This document shows, piece after piece, positions 1 through 7,847 of a DNA stretch of 64,000 bases. Source of the stretch: Pricia antarctica (GTDB lineage: Bacteria > Bacteroidota > Bacteroidia > Flavobacteriales > Flavobacteriaceae); assembly GCF_900101815.1 (NCBI RefSeq), contig NZ_FNAO01000006.1:186001-250000 (forward strand). Reading direction: 5' to 3'. A program made the translations under genes and the position numbers. Under the pieces are notes generated by a model. It was not told the DNA's origin, ran no database searches, and worked only from the letters and a program-made list of their open reading frames with translations. Every line of letters begins with the position of its first letter. Positions within the stretch are counted from its first letter, which is position 1.

Positions 1-67
1 AATGCGTTATGCGCTAATCAACCTTCGTAAGATCATCGATAAAAATAATATCGTATTGACCAATTAA
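1..67 (+). CDS. C-terminal end of a probable ECF sigma factor (partial)
   Basis: The last 22 codons of a frame that enters from the left edge and stops at TAA 65-67. The visible tail, RYALINLRKIIDKNN, resembles the end of sigma region 4.2 in ECF-type RNA polymerase sigma factors, where the recognition helix is followed by a RxRYALxxLR-type segment. This is pattern recall on a very short stretch. A LuxR or other HTH protein tail cannot be excluded. The rest of the gene lies outside the window. Confidence 0.4.
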   Translation, partial: MRYALINLRKIIDKNNIVLTN

Positions 68-160
68 TATAATTTATTTCCGTAGATTTTACATCTTGTC
101 ATTCATTTTGACAATATTTCAGATGTAGTTGCGTTATTCTTGTATAACAAAGCTACTATT

Positions 161-304
161 ATGGAAAAAATCTACTCTGAAAACCTTGAAAGAGGTACAA
201 ACATTACAGCTAAGCCTGAAACCGTACAGTTTTTGTTGGGTTTCTCTAAATCGCTGCATATCGTGAAATATCAAAATTTCCGATTTGAGAACAATTTGAA
301 TTAG
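161..304 (+). CDS. Small conserved-type flavobacterial protein (47 aa)
   Basis: An ATG-initiated 47-residue ORF below usual ORF cut-offs. It is acidic/polar at the N-terminus with a central KPETVQFLLGFSKSLHIV stretch. I recall very small flavobacterial hypotheticals with the same layout (KP-x-ETxxFLLxxSKSL, ending in a short aromatic/Asn-rich tail), which supports a real gene; this is memory, not a search. No signal peptide or membrane segment is visible. It sits between the sigma-factor end and the convergent endonuclease III gene, and its start follows a short AT-rich leader. Function unknown. Confidence 0.55.
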   Translation: MEKIYSENLERGTNITAKPETVQFLLGFSKSLHIVKYQNFRFENNLN

Positions 305-501
305 AGCTTTATCGCCTTATGGTATCGCCATGTGCCGTTTGCCATCTTTTGCGCACAGCCCCTGGCGATGTAGGTTTACCAAATCATTCCTTTTTACTCC
401 CAGTGAGTGCTCTAGGCTAATGCAAAAAAGAGGTATCGGATTATGCGATAATTTCGGCTTAATTTAGCATTCGATCAGAAAATAGTGCACTCGCTATCGT
501 C

Positions 502-1158
502 TTATCCCTTTTTACGATAATATGCGTTCAAGACCGACTTCCTTCCAATGGTCTTTGTGATAATATCGTTTTCCAAATTCCAGCCTCTCGCTTGGCAATA
601 TTCCCTGCCGTACCAGATAATCTGAAGATGCAAGTCGTTCCAAAGTTCTTTGGGAAAAAGACGTTTGGCATCTTTTTCTGTCCGCACCACATTTTTTCCG
701 TTCGAGAATCCCCAGCGGTACATTAAACGATGGATGTGGGTATCGACTGGAAAAGCGGGTATTCCAAAAGCTTGCGACACCACCACACTCGCCGTTTTGT
801 GGCCGACGGAGGGCAGTTCTTCCAATAATTCCATTTCTTGGGGCACTTGTCCGTCGTACTTTTCAATCAGTATTTTCGATAGTCCGTGAATGCCTTTGGA
901 TTTCATGGGCGAGAGCCCGACCGGTTTGATAATTTCCCTAATTTCTTCTACGGATAGTTTTGCCATATCATAGGGATTATCCGCTCTTTCAAATAAAAAG
1001 GGCGTTATCTGGTTTACCCGAACATCGGTGCTTTGGGCCGACATCAGTACGGCGATCAACAAGGTGTAAGGGTCCTTATGAGCAAGGGGAACAGGAATTT
1101 CAGGATAGATTTCCTGCAAAGTCCGTATTGTGAAATCGACCTTTTCGGCTTTCGTCAT
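502..1158 (-). CDS. nth: Endonuclease III (DNA glycosylase/AP lyase)
   Basis: A 218-residue HhH-GPD glycosylase that removes oxidised pyrimidines and cleaves abasic sites in base-excision repair. The helix-hairpin-helix segment LPSVGHKTASVV carries the catalytic Lys121, and PVDTHIHR carries the catalytic Asp139; spacing and positions match the E. coli enzyme (Lys120/Asp138). The N-terminal LMSAQSTD motif is also typical. The C-terminus is unusual: instead of the C-x6-C-x2-C-x5-C [4Fe-4S] loop there is one Cys (GREYCQARGW), followed by a Lys/Arg-rich end. The start ATG (complement of 1156-1158) faces the divergent bcp gene about 50 bp away. Identification of the family is secure; only the missing cluster is odd. 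Confidence 0.95.
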   Translation of the reverse strand: MTKAEKVDFTIRTLQEIYPEIPVPLAHKDPYTLLIAVLMSAQSTDVRVNQITPFLFERADNPYDMAKLSVEEIREIIKPVGLSPMKSKGIHGLSKILIEKYDGQVPQEMELLEELPSVGHKTASVVVSQAFGIPAFPVDTHIHRLMYRWGFSNGKNVVRTEKDAKRLFPKELWNDLHLQIIWYGREYCQARGWNLENDIITKTIGRKSVLNAYYRKKG

Positions 1159-1206
1159 TTTTGTTTAATTTCGTTGCAATTTACAAATCTAACATCAAAA
1201 TTAGCT

Positions 1207-1659
1207 ATGAACAGATTGCAAGTAGGAGATCAGGTTCCCGAATTTTTATCCAAAGATCAAGATGGTACCATTATAAAATTATCCGATTACCAAGGGCAAA
1301 AACTTGTTGTTTTTTTCTATCCAAGGGCCAATACACCGGGTTGTACTGCGGAAGCCTGTAATTTACGCGATAACTATTCGAAGTTAAAGGCGGCTGGATA
1401 TGAGCTTTTGGGGGTAAGCGAAGATACCGGTAAAAAACAGTCCAACTTCAAAAACAAATACGATCTGCCCTTTCCTTTATTGGCCGACGAAGATCACACG
1501 GTTATCGACACGTTTGGGGTCTGGGGCCCAAAAAAATTCATGGGTAAGAAATTCGACGGATTGCATAGAACTACCTTTTTACTCGATGAAGATGGGGTGG
1601 TGGAAAAAGTAATCGACAAAGTAAAGACTAAGGCACACGCCGAGCAGATTTTAAACTAA
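1207..1659 (+). CDS. bcp: Thioredoxin-dependent peroxiredoxin Bcp/PrxQ
   Basis: A 150-residue peroxiredoxin of the BCP/PrxQ group that reduces hydroperoxides using thioredoxin. The motif ANTPGCTAEACNLRD carries the peroxidatic Cys46 and, five residues on, the resolving Cys51, the hallmark of the atypical 2-Cys PrxQ type. A longer frame is open upstream to 1033, but it runs into the divergent nth gene. The ATG at 1207, preceded by an AT-rich leader and giving the normal family N-terminus (LQVGDQVPEF), is the better start. Divergent with nth, so the two stress genes share a short promoter region. Cytosolic. Confidence 0.95.
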   Translation: MNRLQVGDQVPEFLSKDQDGTIIKLSDYQGQKLVVFFYPRANTPGCTAEACNLRDNYSKLKAAGYELLGVSEDTGKKQSNFKNKYDLPFPLLADEDHTVIDTFGVWGPKKFMGKKFDGLHRTTFLLDEDGVVEKVIDKVKTKAHAEQILN

Positions 1660-1872
1660 CGGGTTTGGACTTTGGACCTGTTTAGAAACTGGCAGTTTAT
1701 TTTTTAGACAGGCCCTAAGTTGTTATTTGGTTTGAATCGCTGAAAACTCAAGTTTCGATTGCGATTTAATAGCTCTTAAAGACTTAAATGCCAGTAAACC
1801 ACATTCAACCTTAAACCCCACTTACCACAGAATTGAACGCTTTGACCGGTCTACTTCAATTGCAGACTTTCC

Positions 1873-3327
1873 TTACGCCTTTTCCGTTTTGACAAGTTTT
1901 CTCGTAAACAGATTCTTATCCTTAATCGTCTTGGCGATTCCCTTGGGTAGCATTTCTTCCCATCCTTTTTCGTCGTTGATGATTTTCTTAAGTACGTCTC
2001 TAGAAAAGATGTGCATAATTTCGGGATCGTAGTCAATAATGTCCATCACTTTGCCGTTGTACTTGAAAAATTTGTAGAGTTCCTTCATTCTCGGATGCAC
2101 CTTGATGTTATTGCTGGTCATAATCTGTCCGGTATCGGCATTTTTCATCGGGTAGAGATAGACCTGAAGATCTTTAAAGAACAATTTGCCGAAGGCTTCG
2201 AGGATACCACCACTCAAATGGCGGTAATATTTCTCGTCGAAAATGTCGATAAGATTGTTAACCCCCATCGTTAAGCCGATTTTCTCTTTTGTATAGTTGT
2301 TGAAATATTCGACCAATTTATAGTATTCCTGAAATTTTGATATCATTACCGTATGGCCCAATGCACCCAACAACTCGGCCCGGTCCATAAAATCGCGCTC
2401 ATCGATTTCGCCCGAGGCCTTTAGATTCGACAGGGTAATTTCGAAAATGACAATGGTACGCTCTTGATCGACCGCCGGATCTCGCAGAAAAATATCATAC
2501 GATTTATGGAACATATCCATATTAACCTTAGTCACAGGCCTAAAACTGCCCCGCAAAGCCAGAATATTTTTTTTGTAAAGGAGCGTCGCAGGAAGCAAAT
2601 TATTGCCATCGGGTCCGAACATGACCGCATCTGTCATATCGTTTCGTATTAATTGCAAGCTCATCAACCGGTTGTCGACATCCTTAAAATTGGGACCTGA
2701 AAAGTTGATCATATCGATTTCGATGGTGTCCTTATCGATATGGTCATAGAGATATTTCAGTAGTTTTCTGGGCTTGTGGTATTTGTAAAAGGCCCCATAA
2801 ATTAGGTTTGTGCCTACCACGCCCAATGTCTCTTGCTGCAAACGTGCCTCGTTCTGTTTGAAACGTATATGCAGTACGATTTCGTCATAATCCTTCTGTT
2901 GGGGATCCAGCTGGTAGCGTATTCCCAGCCACCCATGGCCTTTATAGCGTTTCGAAAAATCGATGGTAGCCACGGTATTCGCATAAGAGAAGAAAAGGCG
3001 ATCTGGATGTGTCTCCCTGCTGATGCGTTCTTCCATCAGCTTCATTTCGTGGGTCAACATTTTTTTTAAACGGGGTTGGGTCACATATCTGCCGTCTTCC
3101 TCGATGCCGTAAATCGCGTCACTGAAATCCTTATCATAGGCACTCATAGCCTTCGCTATGGTACCGGAAGCCCCTCCGGACCTAAAAAAATTACGTGCAG
3201 TTTCCTGTCCTGCGCCTATTTCAGAAAAGGTACCGTAGATATCGGGATTTAAGTTGATTCTCAAGGTTTTGGCCTTGATGGAAGGAATGTTTTCAAATGC
3301 GATGTCCCTATCAAGAACTGAAGCCAT
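1873..3327 (-). CDS. Uncharacterised conserved protein (484 aa)
   Basis: A long cytosolic-looking protein with no signal peptide or membrane helix. I recall close relatives in Bacteroidota and other bacteria under unhelpful or conflicting database names (for example TonB-dependent receptor or nicotinate-nucleotide adenylyltransferase); nothing here supports either, because there is no barrel, plug or HxGH motif. Conserved-looking blocks are the N-terminal NPDIYGTFSEIGAGQE and FRSGGASGTIAKAMSAYDKD, and a basic C-terminus. The frame extends 10 codons upstream to a TTG, but ATG (complement of 3325-3327, MASVLDRD) is the better start, 19 bp downstream of a TAACTTTG -7-like box. Divergent from the PhnP-like gene. 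Function unknown. Confidence 0.8.
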   Translation of the reverse strand: MASVLDRDIAFENIPSIKAKTLRINLNPDIYGTFSEIGAGQETARNFFRSGGASGTIAKAMSAYDKDFSDAIYGIEEDGRYVTQPRLKKMLTHEMKLMEERISRETHPDRLFFSYANTVATIDFSKRYKGHGWLGIRYQLDPQQKDYDEIVLHIRFKQNEARLQQETLGVVGTNLIYGAFYKYHKPRKLLKYLYDHIDKDTIEIDMINFSGPNFKDVDNRLMSLQLIRNDMTDAVMFGPDGNNLLPATLLYKKNILALRGSFRPVTKVNMDMFHKSYDIFLRDPAVDQERTIVIFEITLSNLKASGEIDERDFMDRAELLGALGHTVMISKFQEYYKLVEYFNNYTKEKIGLTMGVNNLIDIFDEKYYRHLSGGILEAFGKLFFKDLQVYLYPMKNADTGQIMTSNNIKVHPRMKELYKFFKYNGKVMDIIDYDPEIMHIFSRDVLKKIINDEKGWEEMLPKGIAKTIKDKNLFTRKLVKTEKA

Positions 3328-3345
3328 AGCTTTTTTTTTGTTAAA

Positions 3346-3353
3346 CAAAGTTA
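3346..3353 (-). promoter_or_regulatory. Putative -7 box of the minus-strand gene starting at 3327
   Basis: Read on the minus strand this is TAACTTTG, an exact match to the Bacteroidota -7 consensus TAnnTTTG, 18 bp upstream of the ATG. No clear TTG -33 box lies at the ideal distance, so confidence is modest. Confidence 0.35.
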
Positions 3354-3387
3354 ACAAGTTCGGGAGATCTAATAGATTATTTAGTTA

Positions 3388-3395
3388 TAAATTTG
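3388..3395 (+). promoter_or_regulatory. Putative -7 box of the PhnP-like gene
   Basis: TAAATTTG matches TAnnTTTG and lies 19 bp upstream of the TTG start at 3415, which would give a very short leader. It is paired back-to-back with the minus-strand box at 3346-3353. No strong -33 element seen. Confidence 0.4.
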
Positions 3396-3414
3396 ATTTT
3401 AGAATAATGACGCT

Positions 3415-4179
3415 TTGAGAATTATATTTTTAGGTACTGGAACATCCCAAGGTATTCCAATTATTGGCAGCAAGCATCCCGTTTGTCTGAGTGATGACAT
3501 AAAGGATAAAAGACTGCGGGTATCCGTTTTGATTTCTTGGGAAAACTACAATTACGTCATTGACTGTGGCCCTGACTTCCGGCAGCAGATGCTCGCCCAC
3601 CCGGTCGATAGATTGGATGGTATCCTGTTTACCCACGAGCATTCCGATCATACGGCGGGACTTGACGACATCCGTCCCTATTTTTTCCGTCAGGGTGATA
3701 TCCCCATATATGCCCATCAGAGGGTTGCCGATTCCTTGCGCAAACGTTTCGATTATATTTTTGCGGATACCAATCGGTATCCAGGAGCTCCGTGTGTGGA
3801 TGTCCATCTGGTCGAAAACAATCGACCTTTTCCTTTGGGCGATATTTCCGTAATACCTATATCCGCCAAGCATAATCGGGTACAGGTATTTGGGTACCGA
3901 TTTGGAGATTTTACGTATCTCACGGACGTAAAGACAATAGATGAAAAAGAAATGGATAAAATCAAGGGATCGAAAGTTTTAGTGATCAATGCCCTTCGGG
4001 AAGAGGCACACCATTCCCATTTCAATTTGGAGGAGGCCTTGGCATTTGTTAAAAAGTTGAAACCCGAAACCGCTTATTTCACTCATATCAGTCATATGTT
4101 AGGATTTCACGCAGATGTGGAAAAGAAATTGCCCAAAGGCGTGCACTTGGCTTATGATGGATTGATAGTCGAGATATGA
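3415..4179 (+). CDS. PhnP-like MBL-fold metallo-hydrolase
   Basis: A 254-residue metallo-beta-lactamase-fold protein of the PhnP type (phosphodiesterase-like, often acting on cyclic phosphates). The N-terminal LGTGTSQGIPIIG and the metal motif FTHEHSDHTAGLDD (His74, His76, Asp78, His79) are those of the subgroup; a C-terminal HISHMLGFH supplies a later His. It begins with TTG: the nearest ATG (3407) is out of frame and stops after three codons, and the family N-terminus starts exactly at this codon. The stop codon is the first element of a degenerate GAGATTT-type repeat. The exact substrate cannot be read from sequence. Confidence 0.85.
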   Translation: MRIIFLGTGTSQGIPIIGSKHPVCLSDDIKDKRLRVSVLISWENYNYVIDCGPDFRQQMLAHPVDRLDGILFTHEHSDHTAGLDDIRPYFFRQGDIPIYAHQRVADSLRKRFDYIFADTNRYPGAPCVDVHLVENNRPFPLGDISVIPISAKHNRVQVFGYRFGDFTYLTDVKTIDEKEMDKIKGSKVLVINALREEAHHSHFNLEEALAFVKKLKPETAYFTHISHMLGFHADVEKKLPKGVHLAYDGLIVEI

Positions 4180-4310
4180 GATGCTGCTAAACGAGAAATT
4201 TGAAGAAAGAGATTTGAGATATTGGGAATTAGATGTGAGCAATCAGATTTGAAATTTGAGGAATGAGATTCGATATTTGGGATTTGACAAGTGGCATTCG
4301 AGACAATAGA
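4171..4310 (+). repeat. Degenerate GAGATTT-type heptad repeat tract
   Basis: From the stop codon of the PhnP-like gene onward, variants of a 7-bp unit GAGATTT recur: GAGATAT, GAGATGC, GAGAAAT, GAGATTT, GAGATAT, GAAATTT, GAGGAAT, GAGATTC, GATATTT. Some are directly adjacent and in phase, others separated by spacers. The tract is intergenic and does not code for a recognisable protein. Confidence 0.6.
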
Positions 4311-4413
4311 CGATTGATGTTGTACGTTATACTTGTTTACTAGAACCCCGAAGAAATAGTAAAAACCTTTGGGACGCAACGCTAGCGCTCCCTTACCAAA
4401 AAAATAAACACCA

Positions 4414-4908
4414 TTGAAAAGCAAAATTTTCCTGTACCTATTCCTTTTTATGGCGATGATTAGCCTATACCTTTTTGTTAGTAGTGGCAAAATGGCGGAA
4501 GCCAAGGATGCACAGATCAAAAACCTGCAGGCCGATGTGGAACAATTGCAGGATTCCGTTAAAAATACCCAGTTAAAGGTGCTGGAAATGCAGTATTTTT
4601 CTTTGGAAAACAATGATGATGCCCTGGCTTACTACGACCATTTGTCCTTGAAAAACCCTTCGGGATACATATCCGATAAACTACTGGAGACCAATGAAAG
4701 CAAAGGCACCAACCCGCTTGTGCCTTATGAGGGTATGGAGGGCGATTTCAAAATCAATAAAATCAAGGTGTTGAACCATAAATGGATATTGGCCGATTTT
4801 TCCGATGGCAAATATTGGGGCGAACTACTAATTAAATATGAATTGAAAGATGATTTAGGCGTAGATTTCACCTTGATAGATCACTTGTTGTATACGAGAA
4901 ATAATTGA
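4414..4908 (+). CDS. Membrane-anchored coiled-coil protein of unknown function (164 aa)
   Basis: A TTG-initiated ORF. Residues 1-25 form an N-terminal hydrophobic anchor (KIFLYLFLFMAMISLYLFV). It is followed by a predicted coiled coil (AEAKDAQIKNLQADVEQLQD) and a soluble C-terminal domain of about 90 residues with a GDFKINKIKVLNHKWILADF core. The topology resembles a type II membrane protein facing the periplasm. I do not recognise the C-terminal domain, which in related genomes I believe is often labelled a hypothetical protein or hydrolase. The next gene is convergent and four bases away. Confidence 0.7.
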   Translation: MKSKIFLYLFLFMAMISLYLFVSSGKMAEAKDAQIKNLQADVEQLQDSVKNTQLKVLEMQYFSLENNDDALAYYDHLSLKNPSGYISDKLLETNESKGTNPLVPYEGMEGDFKINKIKVLNHKWILADFSDGKYWGELLIKYELKDDLGVDFTLIDHLLYTRNN

Positions 4909-4912
4909 TTCC

Positions 4913-5572
4913 TTAAATTTTGTCAGTTAGCCACTTTTTAAACGAATGAAAATTCTGTGGCGCGACACCATGTCCTACGGGGAATTCCTCATATACATGG
5001 TCAATTCCTAATGTATTTAAAAACGGAGAAGCTTTTTGGGCCCATTCCGGTGGAATAACCTGATCTACTTGTCCATGCGAGGCGTAGAGGTTGAGATTTT
5101 GATGGTTTTTACCCGCATAGCCATCCACAAGTATATTCTCGTTGATATACCCACTTAATGCAATTAAATTTTTAATCTTTTCAGGATAAGACAAGGCCAC
5201 CGCATAGCTCAGTATCGTCCCTTGGCTAAACCCAAGCAAGGTAATTCGCTCATCATCCAATCCATAAACTTTACAGGCTTCTGCGATAAATTTTACAATT
5301 TTTTCCCGGGACAGTACGGCCTGTTCGTCATCGCTCCATTTACCCTGTTGCGCATCGAAATTAATAGCGTACCAAGCATTTCCGAAAGGTTCCATGGGGT
5401 AGGGGGCACGGACTGAAATGATGCATAATTCCATGGGAAGTTCAGGGGCAAAAGAAAAAAGATCTTCTTCGTTGCTTCCGTAACCGTGTAGCATAAACAA
5501 TACAGGTGGTTTGCCCTTGGTCAAGGATGAAGGACGTATTACGTGTTCGAGAGATAATGGGGCTGTCGTCAT
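4913..5572 (-). CDS. Alpha/beta hydrolase, phospholipase/carboxylesterase family
   Basis: A 219-residue serine esterase of the phospholipase/carboxylesterase (Abhydrolase_2, YpfH/acyl-protein thioesterase-like) family. Oxyanion region LHGYGSNEEDL; nucleophile elbow GFSQG (Ser116); acid Asp170 in HGQVDQVIP; base His201 in PVGHGVAP. Full family length, no signal peptide, so cytosolic. It heads a minus-strand cluster after a 137-bp gap, with two DUF4870-like genes and the dihydroorotase-like gene upstream. Acts on short acyl or aryl esters in characterised members; the substrate here is not deducible. Confidence 0.9.
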   Translation of the reverse strand: MTTAPLSLEHVIRPSSLTKGKPPVLFMLHGYGSNEEDLFSFAPELPMELCIISVRAPYPMEPFGNAWYAINFDAQQGKWSDDEQAVLSREKIVKFIAEACKVYGLDDERITLLGFSQGTILSYAVALSYPEKIKNLIALSGYINENILVDGYAGKNHQNLNLYASHGQVDQVIPPEWAQKASPFLNTLGIDHVYEEFPVGHGVAPQNFHSFKKWLTDKI

Positions 5573-5709
5573 TCTTGGAAACTGTAGTTTAGGGAATTTT
5601 ATTCAGGAACTCAGTAATGGGATTTTTTGGCGCGATGCCCAGTACTATTTTAGCCCAGTAGAAGCTCAAATTTTAAATCATCTTTCCTCTTTTATCCGTC
5701 ATACCAACT

Positions 5710-6033
5710 TCAACTTATAAAAGTTAACCATTTTTGAAAAAAATCTCCCAAGATGGGCACGGACTGCCTTTTCTCTTGCAGGGCACCGATAAATCCATAT
5801 CCCCAGAGCACGATATAGCCGATGTATAAACCGTAAAAGGCATAGGCGTTGAACCAAACACTGAGAAAAAGGGCGAATCCCAAAAAAAATAGATGTAGCC
5901 CGAACGCCTGCCGAATGTGGAAACGGGCAAAATCATTCTTTGGCTCGCTGTTCATGCTTATGGCGATCAAGGCACCGACAAGGGTGAAATAGGCGACAAT
6001 GGCTGCTGTCTTTCCTTCTTTAATGGAATTCAT
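5710..6033 (-). CDS. DUF4870-like small membrane protein
   Basis: 107 residues with three hydrophobic segments (about 8-25, 45-65 and 68-85). It shares the pattern EGKTxAIVAYxTLVGxLIAxxMN, then FARFHIRQAFGLH, then a C-terminal xPxLGxF motif with the adjacent gene 6126-6437, so the two are tandem paralogues of the DUF4870/Tic20-like group. The frame opens 12 codons further upstream, but the ATG at complement 6031-6033 matches the paralogue's N-terminus (MNSIKEGKT versus MDQTTIDEGKT). Function unknown. Confidence 0.75.
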   Translation of the reverse strand: MNSIKEGKTAAIVAYFTLVGALIAISMNSEPKNDFARFHIRQAFGLHLFFLGFALFLSVWFNAYAFYGLYIGYIVLWGYGFIGALQEKRQSVPILGDFFQKWLTFIS

Positions 6034-6125
6034 AGCTTCAAAGTTAGTATAAGTACGGAAGGCGTACAAAAAAGAGGACGTGACTTGACCCCTTATTTCC
6101 GATTTCCGATTTTTTAATTGGATTA

Positions 6126-6437
6126 TTACCCTATAGTTCCGATAACAGGAAGCGGGGTCGTTTTACCGTTTGCCGCGTTTACGATTCCTAAAATGACAAG
6201 GACGAATATACCCAGACTTATTAGGGTGGTTATAAGACCTAAAGAAGATGGTAGTATCCATGCGAGCAAATAATTGGCGAACGCCAGTACAACAATTCTA
6301 ACCGATTGCTCAATATGAAATTGAGCAAAGGGGTTATTTTTGCTGTTGTTCAGTAGGTAAGCTATAATCAGCCCAATGATGGTGATGTAGCTGATGATCG
6401 CAATAGTTTTTCCCTCGTCAATAGTTGTTTGGTCCAT
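6126..6437 (-). CDS. DUF4870-like small membrane protein (paralogue)
   Basis: 103 residues, three to four hydrophobic helices. It shows the DUF4870 signature: N-terminal EGKTIAIISYITIIGLIIAY, QFHIEQSVRI in the middle, and a C-terminal Pro/Ile/Gly end (PLPVIGTIG). It is about 30-35% similar by eye to the neighbouring product at 5710-6033, implying an old tandem duplication. No catalytic motif. Same strand as the neighbours; probably a conserved flavobacterial block with the dihydroorotase-like and BatA genes. Confidence 0.8.
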   Translation of the reverse strand: MDQTTIDEGKTIAIISYITIIGLIIAYLLNNSKNNPFAQFHIEQSVRIVVLAFANYLLAWILPSSLGLITTLISLGIFVLVILGIVNAANGKTTPLPVIGTIG

Positions 6438-6482
6438 AATCTTGGTTTCTAGGTTGAAAATATAAAGTAGGCTTAAAAGTAA

Positions 6483-7736
6483 TCAAAAAAGTGTTCGTCC
6501 ATTATGTATTACCCCATAAACCTTGCCCTTGAGCCCTGCACCCAAAAACATACTGTTCTTGGAAGTGGAATGGATGTTCTTGGCCTCAAAACGATATTTC
6601 ACTTCTGGATCGAATAGCGTGAGGTTGGCCGCTTCGCCTTCCTTGATTTTTGGTTGTTCCATACCATATCTTTCCCTTCCCTTGGTGAGAAGGCCTATGG
6701 CGGTTTCGGTTTCGAAAATTCGGTTTAGAATGCCAAATGAGCTTTCTAGCCCGATAGTTCCGTAGGCCGCATTTTCGAACTCCACTTGCTTTTCCTCGAT
6801 ATTCATAGGTATGTGGTCGCTGGTGACGAAATCGATACTGCCTTCCTTAACCCCTTTTATCAATGCCTTGGTATCTACTTTGGTGCGCAAAGGCGGCATT
6901 ACCTTGTAGGCCGCGTCGAACTCCTCTAATTTGGAATCGGTATACAATAGATTGTGAATCGCGACGCTGCAGCTAATATCCAATCCTTTTTTCTTGGCAT
7001 CTGCAATCAATTTCACTGAACGCGCGGTCGATAGGGTGGGGATGTGTAATTTTCCCCCGGTATATTCTAAAATAAATAGGTCCCTGGCTATCCGTAATTC
7101 TTCCGCAAGGGCTGGGATTCCTTTTAGTCCAAGCCTTACCGCTGACTCACCTTCGTTAACATTTCCCTTGCCGGCAATAGCAGCATCCATCGGAAAGGAA
7201 TAGGCCAATCCCCCGAAATTCGATACATATTGCAGCGCGATTTTTAAAAGGTTCGCATTTTCCATGGGATGTTTAAAATCGTAGAAACCTACCGCTCCGG
7301 TATTTTTCATATCGAAGAGTTCGGCAAGGTCATTTCCCTGGGCCTTCATGGTTAATGTGCCCAAAGGATGCAGACCGGTTACCTGGCCTTTTGCCGCATT
7401 TTTAAGGAAAACGATATCGGAACTACTATCCGGCACCGGATGAGTATTAGGATTCAATACGATATCGGTAAAGCCGCTTTTGGCGGCCGTTTCTAATCCA
7501 TTCGCAATGGTTTCACGCTCCTCAAAACCCGGCTCGCCAAAGCATACCCCGCTATCGAACCACCCTAAGGAGATATGTAGGTTTTTTAAGCTCACGGTCT
7601 CCGTCTGGTGATCGGGGGCTATTTTGGCGGCTATCTTCTCGATTTTACCGTTTTTGATGAGGATGTCCCGTTTCTTGGAATGAAGTTCCGGGTTGGATAC
7701 ATCAATAATCTTTGCGGCTTTAATCAGTAAGTTCAT
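6483..7736 (-). CDS. Dihydroorotase-like protein lacking the metal-binding HxH
   Basis: A 417-residue amidohydrolase-superfamily protein of the dihydroorotase (PyrC, class I) branch. Fold markers are present: EPGFEERETIANGLETAAKSGFT, a GAVGFYDFKHP region, SCSVAIHNLLYTD and SDHIPMN. However the first strand, which in active enzymes reads DxHxHLREPG, is DSGVCFGEPG here, so both histidine zinc ligands are gone, and the usual TDHAPH motif is altered to SDHIPM. By analogy with the inactive pDHO subunits that support some aspartate transcarbamoylases, it may be a structural or regulatory protein; that is inference. I believe the flavobacterial copy next to BatA generally has this change. A separate active PyrC would be needed for pyrimidine synthesis. 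Confidence 0.85.
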   Translation of the reverse strand: MNLLIKAAKIIDVSNPELHSKKRDILIKNGKIEKIAAKIAPDHQTETVSLKNLHISLGWFDSGVCFGEPGFEERETIANGLETAAKSGFTDIVLNPNTHPVPDSSSDIVFLKNAAKGQVTGLHPLGTLTMKAQGNDLAELFDMKNTGAVGFYDFKHPMENANLLKIALQYVSNFGGLAYSFPMDAAIAGKGNVNEGESAVRLGLKGIPALAEELRIARDLFILEYTGGKLHIPTLSTARSVKLIADAKKKGLDISCSVAIHNLLYTDSKLEEFDAAYKVMPPLRTKVDTKALIKGVKEGSIDFVTSDHIPMNIEEKQVEFENAAYGTIGLESSFGILNRIFETETAIGLLTKGRERYGMEQPKIKEGEAANLTLFDPEVKYRFEAKNIHSTSKNSMFLGAGLKGKVYGVIHNGRTLF

Positions 7737-7847
7737 TGGGAATCAGTATTGATTATAAAACATAGAGTATACAATTTTTAAAAGTCGTAATTTAAATTTT
7801 TTATTCAAGTGTAAACCATCTTTTACTTTTAGATGCAATAGTTTGAT

